Origin: Sphingobacterium zeae
GTDB lineage: Bacteria; Bacteroidota; Bacteroidia; Sphingobacteriales; Sphingobacteriaceae
Direction: 5' to 3'
NCBI RefSeq assembly: GCF_030818895.1
Contig: NZ_JAUTBA010000001.1
Coordinates: 3,782,001-3,846,000 of the forward strand
DNA: 64,000 nt
This document shows positions 9,035 through 18,248 of the stretch, piece by piece. The notes beneath the pieces were generated by a model. That model had not been told where the DNA came from, did not search any database, and worked only from the letters and a program-made list of their open reading frames with translations. Made by a program: the position numbers and the translations under genes. Within the stretch, counting starts at the first letter, position 1; the number at the start of each line of letters is the position of its first letter.

Positions 9035-9951
9035 ACCACCTGCTGTTTTCTATACGTGTTGAATGCAACTATCATACATTCATAGTCTAGTATGGCATCC
9101 GCACGTGCGCTTAACACCTGTAAAACACGCCATAGGTCTGTGTTTTCAGAAAAACCATAATTATCGATGAAATGATCCAATGTTATAATTCCTTTTAATT
9201 CATGTAGCATCGTTACTTTATACTCCAACAGTAAGCGATTTTCTAAAAAAAAATCAAACACAAATTCATTTGCTGGACTATATAATAGCTCTTTAGGTGT
9301 TCCAATCTGTACAATCTTTCCCTCATCCATCAAACAGATACGATGTCCAAGTTCAAAAGCTTCAGGCACATCATGTGTAACCAAGACAATAGTTTTGCTT
9401 CGGATCTCTTCCAACAATTTGAATTCGGCATGGATGCCACTTCTAGTCATGTTATCCAGTGCCGAGAAGGGTTCATCCATCAACAATATAGGGGAATTGG
9501 CTATTAACGCCCTTGCTATACCTACGCGTTGTTGTTGCCCTCCGCTCAATTGATGTGGGTAGAGTTTTAACAGATCCTCTCCTAAATTTAATTTGCTAAG
9601 AAGCTCAACCGTACGATCCTTAATTTTATTTTTTTGCCAGTTCAGCAATTCTGGAACCACAGCAATATTTTTGGCTATCGTATAATGGGGAAAAAGACCC
9701 GAATGCTGCATTACAAAACCAATTTCTCTACGCAAATCTTCCGGCCTCCGTTTGGATATATCATTACCTCGGATAAAGATCTTGCCCTTATCAGGTTCAA
9801 TCAGCCTATTGATCATTTTTAAAGTTGTGGTTTTACCACAACCACTTGTACCCAAAATAACGAGAACTTCACCCGCTCTAACTTCTATTGAGATGTGATC
9901 AACGGCCGCTTTACCGTTGAACGATTTAGAAACTGAGTCAATCTCGACCAT
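9031..9951 (-). CDS. egtV: ABC transporter ATP-binding protein, probable ergothioneine importer (EgtV-like)
   Basis: ATPase of 306 residues of the OpuCA/ProV/EgtV group. Walker A is GTSGCGKTT, the Q-loop is in VMQHSGLF, the signature is LSGGQQQRVGIARAL, Walker B is ILLMDEPFSALD and the switch His is in VLVTHDVPEAF. The 70 residues after the nucleotide-binding domain do not show clear CBS repeats, unlike typical OpuCA, so osmotic gating is not evident. It starts 1 base after the stop of egtB and overlaps the permease fusion by ATGA, so it is translationally coupled to both. It powers import through the fused permease. Confidence 0.85.
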   Translation of the reverse strand: MVEIDSVSKSFNGKAAVDHISIEVRAGEVLVILGTSGCGKTTTLKMINRLIEPDKGKIFIRGNDISKRRPEDLRREIGFVMQHSGLFPHYTIAKNIAVVPELLNWQKNKIKDRTVELLSKLNLGEDLLKLYPHQLSGGQQQRVGIARALIANSPILLMDEPFSALDNMTRSGIHAEFKLLEEIRSKTIVLVTHDVPEAFELGHRICLMDEGKIVQIGTPKELLYSPANEFVFDFFLENRLLLEYKVTMLHELKGIITLDHFIDNYGFSENTDLWRVLQVLSARADAILDYECMIVAFNTYRKQQVV

Positions 9952-9952
9952 A

Positions 9953-11146
9953 TTACCTGGCTAATCTAATTCCTGTAAACTGCCACTGATGTGCGGTTTG
10001 AAAAAAGTTTCTGTAAGTCTTACGGCTATGTCCTTTTGGTGTAGCGATTGAAGCGCCCCTTAATACCATTTGATTAATCATAAATTTGCCATTATATTCA
10101 CCTACTGCACCCGCCTCTTTTTTAAATCTAGGATAAGGAAGATAAGCGGAATTTGTCCATTCCCAACGTTCTCCCCAACTAATGTGGTCTGCGGAAACTT
10201 CCCATTCAGCCTCTGTCGGAAGCCGCATACCTCTCCAAGATGCATAAGCAGCGGCTTCATAGAAATTAATATGGCAAACTGCAGCCTCTAAGTAAATATC
10301 CATCAATCCGTTAAGGGTATAAATCATCCACTTCCCGTCAATCAGATGCCAATACAAGGGCGCTTGCGCTTGATGTTTTTTCACCCAATCCCATCCTTCC
10401 GCATGCCAAAATTGAAAGTCTGAATATCCCCCAGCTTGTATGAAATCAAGATACTGTTTATTTGTGACAAGGGTATTCTCAATTTCGAAATCATCTAGGT
10501 AGACTTTGTGCCTTCCCTGTTCGTTATCGAAACAGAAACCTTGCCCCTCGAATCCAATTTCATAAATTCCGGCCTTAAACCTGACATACTCTCTATCATG
10601 ATTTGCATATTCAGCTGATTTAATTTCTTTGCTATAGGGAGGAAAAAGAGGATTATGTCCTAATATGTATTTTATATCTGTAAGTAGCAATTCTTGGTGT
10701 TGTTGCTCGTGATTTAAACCCAAAACAAAGATATCAACAAGATTTTGTGTCAAAAATTCCGCATCCAAAAATTCGATCATATGCTTGTCAACGTATCGTC
10801 GGTAATTATAGATGTCTGCTACTGATGGCCTGCTGAGATTACCTCGGTCCGTTCGAATCACCCGAGAACCTATTGTTTCGTAATAGCTGTTGAAAACGAA
10901 GTTGTATTCGTCATCAAAGACTTGATAATTCGGTAAGTGGGGAATCAATATAAAGGTTTCAAAAAACCATGTAGTATGCCCAAGATGCCATTTTGGAGGA
11001 CTAACATCAGCCATTGGCTGAACGACATAGTCCTCAATTTCCAACGGCCGGCAAAGTTCCTCAGAATAGCCTCTTACAGTGAGATATTTTGCATATAACA
11101 CTTGTTTTTCTGGCAATACGCTAACTGCTAAATTTATATTTTTCAT
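9953..11146 (-). CDS. egtB: Ergothioneine biosynthesis sulfoxide synthase EgtB
   Basis: Non-heme iron enzyme of 397 residues that joins a thiol donor (cysteine or gamma-glutamylcysteine) to the imidazole of hercynine using oxygen. The N-terminal DinB-like domain carries PPKWHLGHTTWFFE and the iron-binding HEQQHQELL; the C-terminal half is a formylglycine-generating-enzyme-like fold (LPTEAEWE, GEYNGKFM, ending FTGIRLAR). It follows egtD by 12 bases and is directly followed by the transporter genes. egtA, egtC and egtE are not nearby, so the thiol donor and the C-S lyase must be settled elsewhere in the genome. Confidence 0.9.
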   Translation of the reverse strand: MKNINLAVSVLPEKQVLYAKYLTVRGYSEELCRPLEIEDYVVQPMADVSPPKWHLGHTTWFFETFILIPHLPNYQVFDDEYNFVFNSYYETIGSRVIRTDRGNLSRPSVADIYNYRRYVDKHMIEFLDAEFLTQNLVDIFVLGLNHEQQHQELLLTDIKYILGHNPLFPPYSKEIKSAEYANHDREYVRFKAGIYEIGFEGQGFCFDNEQGRHKVYLDDFEIENTLVTNKQYLDFIQAGGYSDFQFWHAEGWDWVKKHQAQAPLYWHLIDGKWMIYTLNGLMDIYLEAAVCHINFYEAAAYASWRGMRLPTEAEWEVSADHISWGERWEWTNSAYLPYPRFKKEAGAVGEYNGKFMINQMVLRGASIATPKGHSRKTYRNFFQTAHQWQFTGIRLAR

Positions 11147-11158
11147 AAACGATTATAA

Positions 11159-12142
11159 TTACGCTACCCTCCAAATGGAATCCACAAACCAACCTTTGTT
11201 ATCATTTAAATTTACCAACAGTTCAAATCCGGCCAAAGAAGAAAGACGTTGAATTTCCTCAAGCGAATATTTCTGTGAAATCTCCATGTCAATCAATTCA
11301 TTTTCCTTAAAAAAAATAGAATCTCGTTTAATGTGTACATACTGGTTGGTTAAACTAACTAGAAAGCTTCTACAAGCGCCAGAAATAGGATCATAAGTTT
11401 GGTAATGCTGAAAATATCGTGTATCGAAGTTTGCGCCTAGTTCCCGATTTATACGGTGAAGTAAATTAATATTGAATGCAGAAGTAATTCCAGATTTATC
11501 ATTATATGCAGAGAGGATGGTGTGAGGATTTTTTTTTAAGTCAAAACCTATAATAAATAAATCTCCGGGACTCAATCTACGACGAATTTCAGCACAAAAC
11601 AGTTGTGCTTCTTCCACATCCATGTTGCCAATGTTTCCCCCTAAAAATAAAACTACTTTTCGACGTTCGGATATTTTCATTGCCTCATTCAGCATCTCAA
11701 AATATTCACCCTCTAGAGGAACAGTATCTAAGTTTGGAATTTCTTCGGATAATTTTTCACACAATACCGTAAGGATATTGCCTGATATATCTATTGGCAT
11801 GTAGGAATAATCGATATCACTTTTGCTAAGATGTCTTAATAAATGACTCGATTTAAGCGCATCACCAGCTCCCAGTTCAATGAGGTCGAAAGCAGAATAG
11901 TCAGCGGAGATGAGCTCAGCCATCTCCAATGTTCTCTTGCTAAAAATCTCGAGTTCACAGTCTGTTAGGTAATATTCCGGCATTTGCATAATGTCCTGAA
12001 AAAGCCGGTCGCCGATAGGATCATAAAAATATTTTGAATATAATTTCTTGGGATAAGTATTTAAACCTTCTATCACGTCCTTATGAAAATTACCTTCATA
12101 ATTTTCTATCTCTTTGACGACACTATCAACTTGTAGACTCAT
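11159..12142 (-). CDS. egtD: L-histidine N(alpha)-methyltransferase EgtD
   Basis: SAM-dependent methyltransferase of 327 residues that trimethylates histidine to hercynine, the first step of ergothioneine synthesis. Family marks include KYFYDPIGDRLFQDI, MPEYYLTDCE, the SAM site in LIELGAGDALKS and FLGGNIGNMD. The length matches EgtD (about 320). It is the first gene of the four-gene egt operon, which ends at 7478. The region from 12143 to 12364 separates it from the divergent selO gene and should hold both promoters. Confidence 0.92.
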   Translation of the reverse strand: MSLQVDSVVKEIENYEGNFHKDVIEGLNTYPKKLYSKYFYDPIGDRLFQDIMQMPEYYLTDCELEIFSKRTLEMAELISADYSAFDLIELGAGDALKSSHLLRHLSKSDIDYSYMPIDISGNILTVLCEKLSEEIPNLDTVPLEGEYFEMLNEAMKISERRKVVLFLGGNIGNMDVEEAQLFCAEIRRRLSPGDLFIIGFDLKKNPHTILSAYNDKSGITSAFNINLLHRINRELGANFDTRYFQHYQTYDPISGACRSFLVSLTNQYVHIKRDSIFFKENELIDMEISQKYSLEEIQRLSSLAGFELLVNLNDNKGWFVDSIWRVA

Positions 12143-12352
12143 AATTCGCTAAATTTTCCTATGGTTTCTTATGGAAAGATAACATTCAAACCGAAAGAAT
12201 AGTTTCGTAATTGTCTCTGCTTTTTATGTTATCAAAAAACAAAGCAGTAGTAAATGCTAGAACTGACAATAGCATTAACTACTAATTCACTTTCTATTAC
12301 TATTTAAAATGTAGAGCCATTTTAATATAAAGGGCTTTTCTTTAATAATTAA

Positions 12353-12360
12353 TATCTTTG
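12353..12360 (+). promoter_or_regulatory. TAnnTTTG -7 box of selO
   Basis: TATCTTTG matches the Bacteroidota -7 consensus. It ends only four bases before the selO ATG, so the mRNA would start at or next to the start codon and be nearly leaderless. No clear -33 TTG is seen. Confidence 0.5.
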
Positions 12361-12364
12361 ATGT

Positions 12365-13906
12365 ATGAATATTGAACAGATCACACAACCTTTCCTTAAA
12401 ATATTTCCTGGAGATTTTTCCAATAGCCCGTTACCGAGAGCTACGCCAAAAGTATTATTTGCCACAACTGAAACAGCAGGATTTGAACAACCCGAACTAA
12501 TTGCTTTTAATGAGGCTCTTTCGACGGAAATAGGCCTTGGAAAATTTGAAGAAAACGATGTTAACTTTCTTGTAGGCTCCCAACTACCCAAAAATATTCA
12601 GACGTATGCGACAGCTTACGCAGGGCACCAATTTGGTAATTGGGCGGGTCAGCTCGGTGACGGACGGGCAATTTTCGCTGGAGAAATCATTAATTGTGAG
12701 GGTAAAAAAACGGAAATACAATGGAAAGGTGCTGGTGAGACGCCCTACTCAAGACGTGCAGACGGAAGGGCAGTATTAAGATCCTCTGTACGCGAGTACC
12801 TCATGAGTGAAGCTATGCATCACTTGGGCATTCCTACTACGAGGGCATTGAGCCTTTCCCTCACTGGTGAAGATGTAATACGGGATATTATGTATAACGG
12901 CAATCCACAATACGAAAAAGGTGCGGTAGTGGCAAGAACTGCAGACACGTTCCTTCGGTTTGGCCATTTTGAATTTCTATTTGCTCAAGGAGAACACAAA
13001 TTATTACAAGATCTGCTTGATTTTACTATTGATAATTACTTCCCCACCATAGTCCCCTCTAACCCATGTAAATATAAAGATTTTTTTGAAACTGTCTGTC
13101 GAGCAACAGCAGATCTAATAGTAGAATGGTTGAGAGTTGGTTTTGTACATGGCGTAATGAATACAGATAACATGTCAATTTTGGGATTGACCATAGATTA
13201 TGGTCCTTATGCAATGATGGAAGAATATAATTTAAATTTTACACCAAACACCACAGATCTGCCGGGAAGACGATATGCATTCGGTAGACAAGCACAGATC
13301 GGACAGTGGAATCTATGGAAATTAGCAAATGCGCTCCACCCGGTCATCAATGATGAAAAATTTCTTGAAAATTCATTGAGGAATTTTGGTGTATATTTTT
13401 CAGAGGCCAATAACAAAATGCTTTGCAAAAAATTTGGATTTAATGAGTTCATAAAAGAAGACGAATTATTTTTCTCAAACTGGCAAAGCTTGATGCAAGA
13501 CCTTGAAATGGATCACACCTTATTCTTTAATCAATTGGAACAAATAAAAGCAGATACTGATGTTAAAGATCATTTCAGTCCCATTACATACACTGCTCTG
13601 AATGAAGAAAAGCTCAAAAAACTAAAAGATTTCATTGACCAGTACCAATACCGTTTGCGTTTAAATTCAATTTCAAAAGCAGAGTCACTAGAATTAATGA
13701 GAACAACAAATCCGAAGTTCATACTAAGAAACTATTTACTTTACCAATGTATTGAAGAAATCAGTAATGGAAACACAGCAATGTTATTAAAACTAACACA
13801 AGCTTTAGAAAAACCATATCAAGAAATATTTCCAGAGTTTTCTGTCAAGCGTCCGCCCATCTACGACAATATCGCAGGATGTTCTACGCTTTCATGCAGC
13901 TCTTAA
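12365..13906 (+). CDS. selO: Protein adenylyltransferase SelO (YdiU family)
   Basis: Pseudokinase-fold enzyme of 513 residues that transfers AMP to Ser/Thr/Tyr of target proteins, with a role in redox stress in characterised members. Conserved blocks are YAGHQFGNWAGQLGDGRA, TPYSRRADGRAVLRSS, RFGHFEF, HGVMNTDNMSI, DYGPYAMM and GRRYAFGRQ. The C-terminus ends GCSTLSCSS. Known SelO proteins carry a redox-active C-terminal cysteine or selenocysteine region, so these two cysteines could form the regulatory disulfide. It is transcribed alone, divergently from the egt operon; both loci relate to redox biology, but a functional link is only inferred. Confidence 0.93.
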   Translation: MNIEQITQPFLKIFPGDFSNSPLPRATPKVLFATTETAGFEQPELIAFNEALSTEIGLGKFEENDVNFLVGSQLPKNIQTYATAYAGHQFGNWAGQLGDGRAIFAGEIINCEGKKTEIQWKGAGETPYSRRADGRAVLRSSVREYLMSEAMHHLGIPTTRALSLSLTGEDVIRDIMYNGNPQYEKGAVVARTADTFLRFGHFEFLFAQGEHKLLQDLLDFTIDNYFPTIVPSNPCKYKDFFETVCRATADLIVEWLRVGFVHGVMNTDNMSILGLTIDYGPYAMMEEYNLNFTPNTTDLPGRRYAFGRQAQIGQWNLWKLANALHPVINDEKFLENSLRNFGVYFSEANNKMLCKKFGFNEFIKEDELFFSNWQSLMQDLEMDHTLFFNQLEQIKADTDVKDHFSPITYTALNEEKLKKLKDFIDQYQYRLRLNSISKAESLELMRTTNPKFILRNYLLYQCIEEISNGNTAMLLKLTQALEKPYQEIFPEFSVKRPPIYDNIAGCSTLSCSS

Positions 13907-14001
13907 TTATAAAAAAATATGCCATTTGATTTTGATAATCTGTTGATTGTAAAAATAAAATGGCGCATTTCTCAATTCCTCTAAAACACCAAAAGTAAAT
14001 T

Positions 14002-16692
14002 TTAAAAGCTAAGGTCTAAGCCAAAACTGATGTATCCTGGCAATAGTCTGTATTCAGTGCTAGAATTGTACATATCGGTCAGCTCAACATTTCTAAAAAA
14101 CTTCGTATTAAAAATGTTTTTCGCTATAATGTTAAATCTCGTTCTGTGCTTTTTCATCTCATACGATAAACTGAAATCCGAAAAACAATAGATCTTGGAT
14201 CTCTTCCCCATTAAACTTCCGAAGCGATAAGATTCATTTTTTAAATTGCACTGAATATTTTTCGACATGCTGAAAAATACATTCAGGACCCCCCGGCTAT
14301 TATTTAGTATAAGTTTACCTTCTGTTCGATAGTTAACGTGCTGAAGGGTATACCCCATATAGATATTCAATTTAGAATTCCACGCGCTTCTAAACGATAG
14401 TCCATAATCATAACTTGCTGCACGGATTCGACGGCTGCCCACTCCTTCTACCAGGTTTGCATAATCTGTAGCATTCATTCCCAGATCTAACCGAAAATTT
14501 CCATGTACAGCTCTCAGATAATAATTAAAGTCGCCCTTAAAATAGCTGCTTTTTTTATCCTTAAGTAACACCTGTTGAACAAGGCTGAAATTCGGATCTA
14601 GTCTGCTTGATATACCCACATAATCAAACAAAATTTGATGTCCGGCAGAGAAATTGGCAAAAAAACGATCTGTCAGACTACCATAAGTATATGTTAGCGC
14701 TGCACCTGAACTACTTAGAGCAGCAAGATTATCCATTCCCCGGATAAAATTACGTACACCTGTTGTATAGTAATTGGGAACTAGTTGAGTGCTTGTAGCA
14801 TTCTGTTGCTGAAAATAAAAGTCTGCTTCCAATCGCCCTTTTTCATGAAGCCCCCATTTACCCGACAATCCAGGAGAAAGCACTACGTTATTTTTACTTT
14901 TTGATTTTCCAAAATCTATCAATATGTTTTGTACCATACCAACCTCCAAACGTGGCGTTAATTCCCATAGACCTCGTTTAAAAGTATATTTGGTATTAAT
15001 GTTAGTCTGAAAAACGTTAAAATCCATTGCATTAGAAAATCCCGAAGGAGAGGATACTGAATCACCTAAACCTGTTGGATTAGACAACAATTTCAATTCG
15101 GTGTTGAGCTGCTGTTGTTGGTAATCCATATTGAAGGCTAGTTGAAAAAAATCGCCATTACTTCTACGGCTTACATAATGAGTGGTGGCACCTATGTACG
15201 TTAAATTATTCGCAATGTGCTGTTGCACCGCATAGATGTCTTTAACGCCAAACAGGTCTTCATAATAAAATTTATTAATATTATAATCTATTGGCGTCTG
15301 CTGCTTAATCCAGCGTAATGAGCTAACTAGCACGTCACGATTAGAAAATTTGTGACTATAACTTATATTTTGGTTGGTGACGTAACCATTGCTTTTGGTC
15401 CTTTCCTCACTTTGGACACCATTGAATACTAATGTACCGAGATCAATTTTACCAAGGGAACCGAGGGTACCTGTATAGGTCAATATTGCATCCTTGTGAG
15501 GCTCAAATTGGAGCTCCAGTTTTGTGAAATAATTATCGATTTTTCTCTTAAACTGGTGATCTTCGGTATTGGTAAAATGATTATCCTGTAGATGATAGTC
15601 TTGCACCGTATTTCGATAAAATGTTTTTTTGGTAGGATTTGCAAAACCGAGCCATTTAATCTTTAGCTGCGCTGTAGGATTTAAAATGGTATTTAACGAG
15701 AGCAATTTATCATTATTGAAATTGGTCCGCTTGTGATCAAATCCAGGAATATTTGGAGTATTGTCTATCAAGGTGGGTGTTGTTATTCCCACACCGATCT
15801 GGCCTGGTTCATGAGGCGATCCAGATTGAATCAGGTGATTAATACTGCTGACGGCATCAAATCCATTGTTATTGGTAGTTCCCAATAAATAATACTTGTT
15901 TTTTTTTCCGAAGTTCATCAAATTGGCACTAGCCTGATGATATTTGGGTCCAATCGGAACGATCTGAGCATCTAAAGACCCTATCCACTGTGCCTTACTA
16001 TCCTCTTCCAATTCCAAATTTAGTGCGATCTTGTCCGAATTTTCAATACCTTTAAGTTGTTTATTATGAGAATATCGCTGCAAAATCTGAATTTTTTTTA
16101 GGGGCCTAACAGACATGCTCTGCGTTAGCAAACGGTAGCCTTTTTCAAAAAAATCGTCCCCCTCAACCATTACTTTTTGCACCTCCTTATCTCCTATTTT
16201 GATGCTGCCGTCGGTCCCGACCTGAATACCCGGAATCTTCTTAAGTAAATCCTCTACGGTACGTTCGTCCCCCTGTAGAAACGATTTGACTGCAAGCTCA
16301 ATGGTATCTTTCCCTAGACGGTAAGGACGTTTGGAATGGACTATTACTTCTTGCAATCGCTCCACACCTCCAGCCGATAACTGAACATCGATCAACGTAT
16401 CTGCCCGGAATGCCACGATAGGTAGCGAGACGGGCTTAAAGCTGAGTGCAGTGAACAGTAAAGAGAATGGTCCACTCCGCACAGTTTGCAAATTATATTT
16501 TCCCTGCCCGTCGCTGAACGTATATGCCAACATTTTGTTATCGCCTTCGTCCCGTAGTTCAATACGGACTCCTCCCACAGCTTTTCCTGCAGCCCAAATC
16601 CTTCCATGGATAGCGACCTGACCACGAGTTGCTATAGCGAATAATAGAATACTAAATAAGGTCGCTATCTGCTTATTGATGTTCCCATTCAT
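14002..16692 (-). CDS. TonB-dependent-receptor-like outer-membrane barrel with carboxypeptidase-like regulatory domain
   Basis: Outer-membrane protein of 896 residues. A signal peptide (ending about ATRGQ) is followed by a carboxypeptidase-regulatory-like beta sandwich (about 25-110), then a plug-like segment (about 120-250, with VEDLLKKIPGIQV and KVMVEGDDFF) and a large beta-barrel ending in an aromatic strand (GLDLSF). No clear TonB box is visible. It overlaps the upstream GLPGLI gene by 20 bases, and the two are expected to work together at the outer membrane. The substrate is unknown; similar Bacteroidota pairs are linked to peptide or metal uptake only by inference. Confidence 0.8.
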   Translation of the reverse strand: MNGNINKQIATLFSILLFAIATRGQVAIHGRIWAAGKAVGGVRIELRDEGDNKMLAYTFSDGQGKYNLQTVRSGPFSLLFTALSFKPVSLPIVAFRADTLIDVQLSAGGVERLQEVIVHSKRPYRLGKDTIELAVKSFLQGDERTVEDLLKKIPGIQVGTDGSIKIGDKEVQKVMVEGDDFFEKGYRLLTQSMSVRPLKKIQILQRYSHNKQLKGIENSDKIALNLELEEDSKAQWIGSLDAQIVPIGPKYHQASANLMNFGKKNKYYLLGTTNNNGFDAVSSINHLIQSGSPHEPGQIGVGITTPTLIDNTPNIPGFDHKRTNFNNDKLLSLNTILNPTAQLKIKWLGFANPTKKTFYRNTVQDYHLQDNHFTNTEDHQFKRKIDNYFTKLELQFEPHKDAILTYTGTLGSLGKIDLGTLVFNGVQSEERTKSNGYVTNQNISYSHKFSNRDVLVSSLRWIKQQTPIDYNINKFYYEDLFGVKDIYAVQQHIANNLTYIGATTHYVSRRSNGDFFQLAFNMDYQQQQLNTELKLLSNPTGLGDSVSSPSGFSNAMDFNVFQTNINTKYTFKRGLWELTPRLEVGMVQNILIDFGKSKSKNNVVLSPGLSGKWGLHEKGRLEADFYFQQQNATSTQLVPNYYTTGVRNFIRGMDNLAALSSSGAALTYTYGSLTDRFFANFSAGHQILFDYVGISSRLDPNFSLVQQVLLKDKKSSYFKGDFNYYLRAVHGNFRLDLGMNATDYANLVEGVGSRRIRAASYDYGLSFRSAWNSKLNIYMGYTLQHVNYRTEGKLILNNSRGVLNVFFSMSKNIQCNLKNESYRFGSLMGKRSKIYCFSDFSLSYEMKKHRTRFNIIAKNIFNTKFFRNVELTDMYNSSTEYRLLPGYISFGLDLSF

Positions 16693-17449
16693 AAACTTGT
16701 TCTACACCGCCTCTAACTTTTTGCTTCTCTACACTAACCCCCTCCATCATTGGCATTTTACTATATAGCATACGCATATGCTCTTCGTTAAATTGGTCTT
16801 CTTTCTTGACAAACTCTTCAAGACTCAATTTGCTCAAGGAATGTATATACTTATCATCAATTGGGATACGTCCATTATATGGGTAGTTGACCTCCTTTAG
16901 ATACCAGTAGTTTGGATTAGCGCTTTCATTATAGAGCATAACAATTATTCCTGGTAGACCGCCAAACTTCGATGGCCCTACAGGTACAGGAATGGCATTT
17001 GTATAATAAGCTACCAGGGTCGTTCCCCGATAAGATGCTGTCGCCTTGTGGCATACATATTTACCCAAAGTATCAACATCGCCATACGCTGTGTTCCATT
17101 CTAATAACGGAAATTTGTCAGTCACTAGATAATTGACCCCTTGAATGGAACGGGTTTCCAACTGTTGGTTGGCATTATTTTGATGCATTACGACCCTATT
17201 AAACTTCTTGCCGGAACCAATTGTGATAGAATATGAAGGCGCTACTTCATCGTCCACATCCTTATCAAGTACTTGAATCTGCTGCGGAGTCGAATCCCGA
17301 ACAGCGATCTTCACCATTCCATCATAATAAACATTTTCCTTAAAAGTAGCCATTGCAGATGGTATGTATTCGTAAACGGCGTGAATCCGCTGCGCAAACG
17401 ATAACCTAGAAAGGAATAGAACTAAAAAAAATATATAATATTTATACAT
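16673..17449 (-). CDS. GLPGLI family secreted protein
   Basis: Secreted protein of 258 residues with signal peptide MYKYYIFFLVLFLSRLSFAQ. The signature KFGGLPGIIVMLYNE is a GLPGLI motif with Ile for Leu, set in a beta-rich domain. The function of the family is unknown. Members are typically paired with a TonB-receptor-like barrel, as here, where the downstream barrel gene overlaps by 20 bases. Confidence is high for the family, low for the role. Confidence 0.85.
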   Translation of the reverse strand: MYKYYIFFLVLFLSRLSFAQRIHAVYEYIPSAMATFKENVYYDGMVKIAVRDSTPQQIQVLDKDVDDEVAPSYSITIGSGKKFNRVVMHQNNANQQLETRSIQGVNYLVTDKFPLLEWNTAYGDVDTLGKYVCHKATASYRGTTLVAYYTNAIPVPVGPSKFGGLPGIIVMLYNESANPNYWYLKEVNYPYNGRIPIDDKYIHSLSKLSLEEFVKKEDQFNEEHMRMLYSKMPMMEGVSVEKQKVRGGVEQVYEWEHQ

Positions 17450-18248
17450 GATAATTTGTATTTTAAATAACGGGCCTAAGCACCGCTTTTATTTGTCGTA
17501 AAAGATTGAATAAAATGTTATTTGATTTCAAACAAATCGTGCATTACTAAAAAAGATCGCACAACCCCTAGTTGAAGAAAAGTTATTTACGAAGTCTAAA
17601 GTGACGATACCGTATTTGCTTCCGTGGTTTACTATGTAACATCAACCATATTTTTGGCGATATGATAACTAGATATTTTCAATTTTGAATTTCTTTCGAC
17701 TGCTATTGCAAATGTCCTAGCCGATCTAGCAAATTTTAGCGTGACCAAACCCTGCTTACTCATCATTAATTTTTTCATTGTTTTTAACTTTATTTGTTAA
17801 ACCATAATATGCTTTCTTGGCATAATCTTGAATACGACTATAAAAATAGAGACACATTCAATGACTGAAATGATGATTAAATATCTGTCGCCAATCACTT
17901 AGAATTCGTAGCTGATCAGTTACTATTCGATCTAAGCAATATAACCTTCCAGATTGTAAGCGTAAAAGCTATTTAGGCGGATTCTTTTGTCATCTCAACA
18001 AGCAGGTGAAACGACTCTTATAAATGCAAAAAGAGAGTATGAGTTAATGGAGAAATCGCAAAAATATAAACTCGAAAAAACAGAGGGATCGTTTAATTGG
18101 TCAAGGCAAAATTATGCAGTCCGTGCCTAGGAGCAATCAGGCGTATAAAGCTCGTTCTAGTGATTCTACTGCGCCAATATGCCTAGGCAAAGTAAAACCA
18201 GTTTGCAATATACGTTACATAAGATATAAAGGGTACATCCAATCCTAT
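17450..18248. other. Long intergenic region, 800 bp, with two weak open frames
   Basis: The region before the GLPGLI gene holds no clear gene. A 48-codon minus-strand frame (17632-17778) begins MKKLMMSKQG after an A-rich leader and could be a tiny gene. A plus-strand stretch before a TAG near 18130 reads coding-like (AKREYELMEKSQKYK) but has no good start, and may be a relic. The rest is A+T-rich and should include the promoter of the GLPGLI/barrel pair. Confidence 0.35.
17632..17778 (-). CDS. Possible 48-residue small protein upstream of the GLPGLI gene
   Basis: A short open frame starting MKKLMMSKQG, rich in Lys, Arg and Ser with no hydrophobic segment. The start follows an A-rich run as is usual here. 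No family is recognised and there is no double-glycine leader, so a peptide precursor is not supported. It is included only because it lies on the same strand about 180 bases before a secreted-protein operon. It may be chance. Confidence 0.2.
   Translation of the reverse strand: MKKLMMSKQGLVTLKFARSARTFAIAVERNSKLKISSYHIAKNMVDVT

Noticed and set aside
7478..9951. Glycine betaine/choline (OpuC) transporter for osmoprotection
   Set aside because: The family fits, but the tight linkage with egtD and egtB and the lack of clear CBS repeats in the ATPase make ergothioneine import more likely. It is kept as the alternative.
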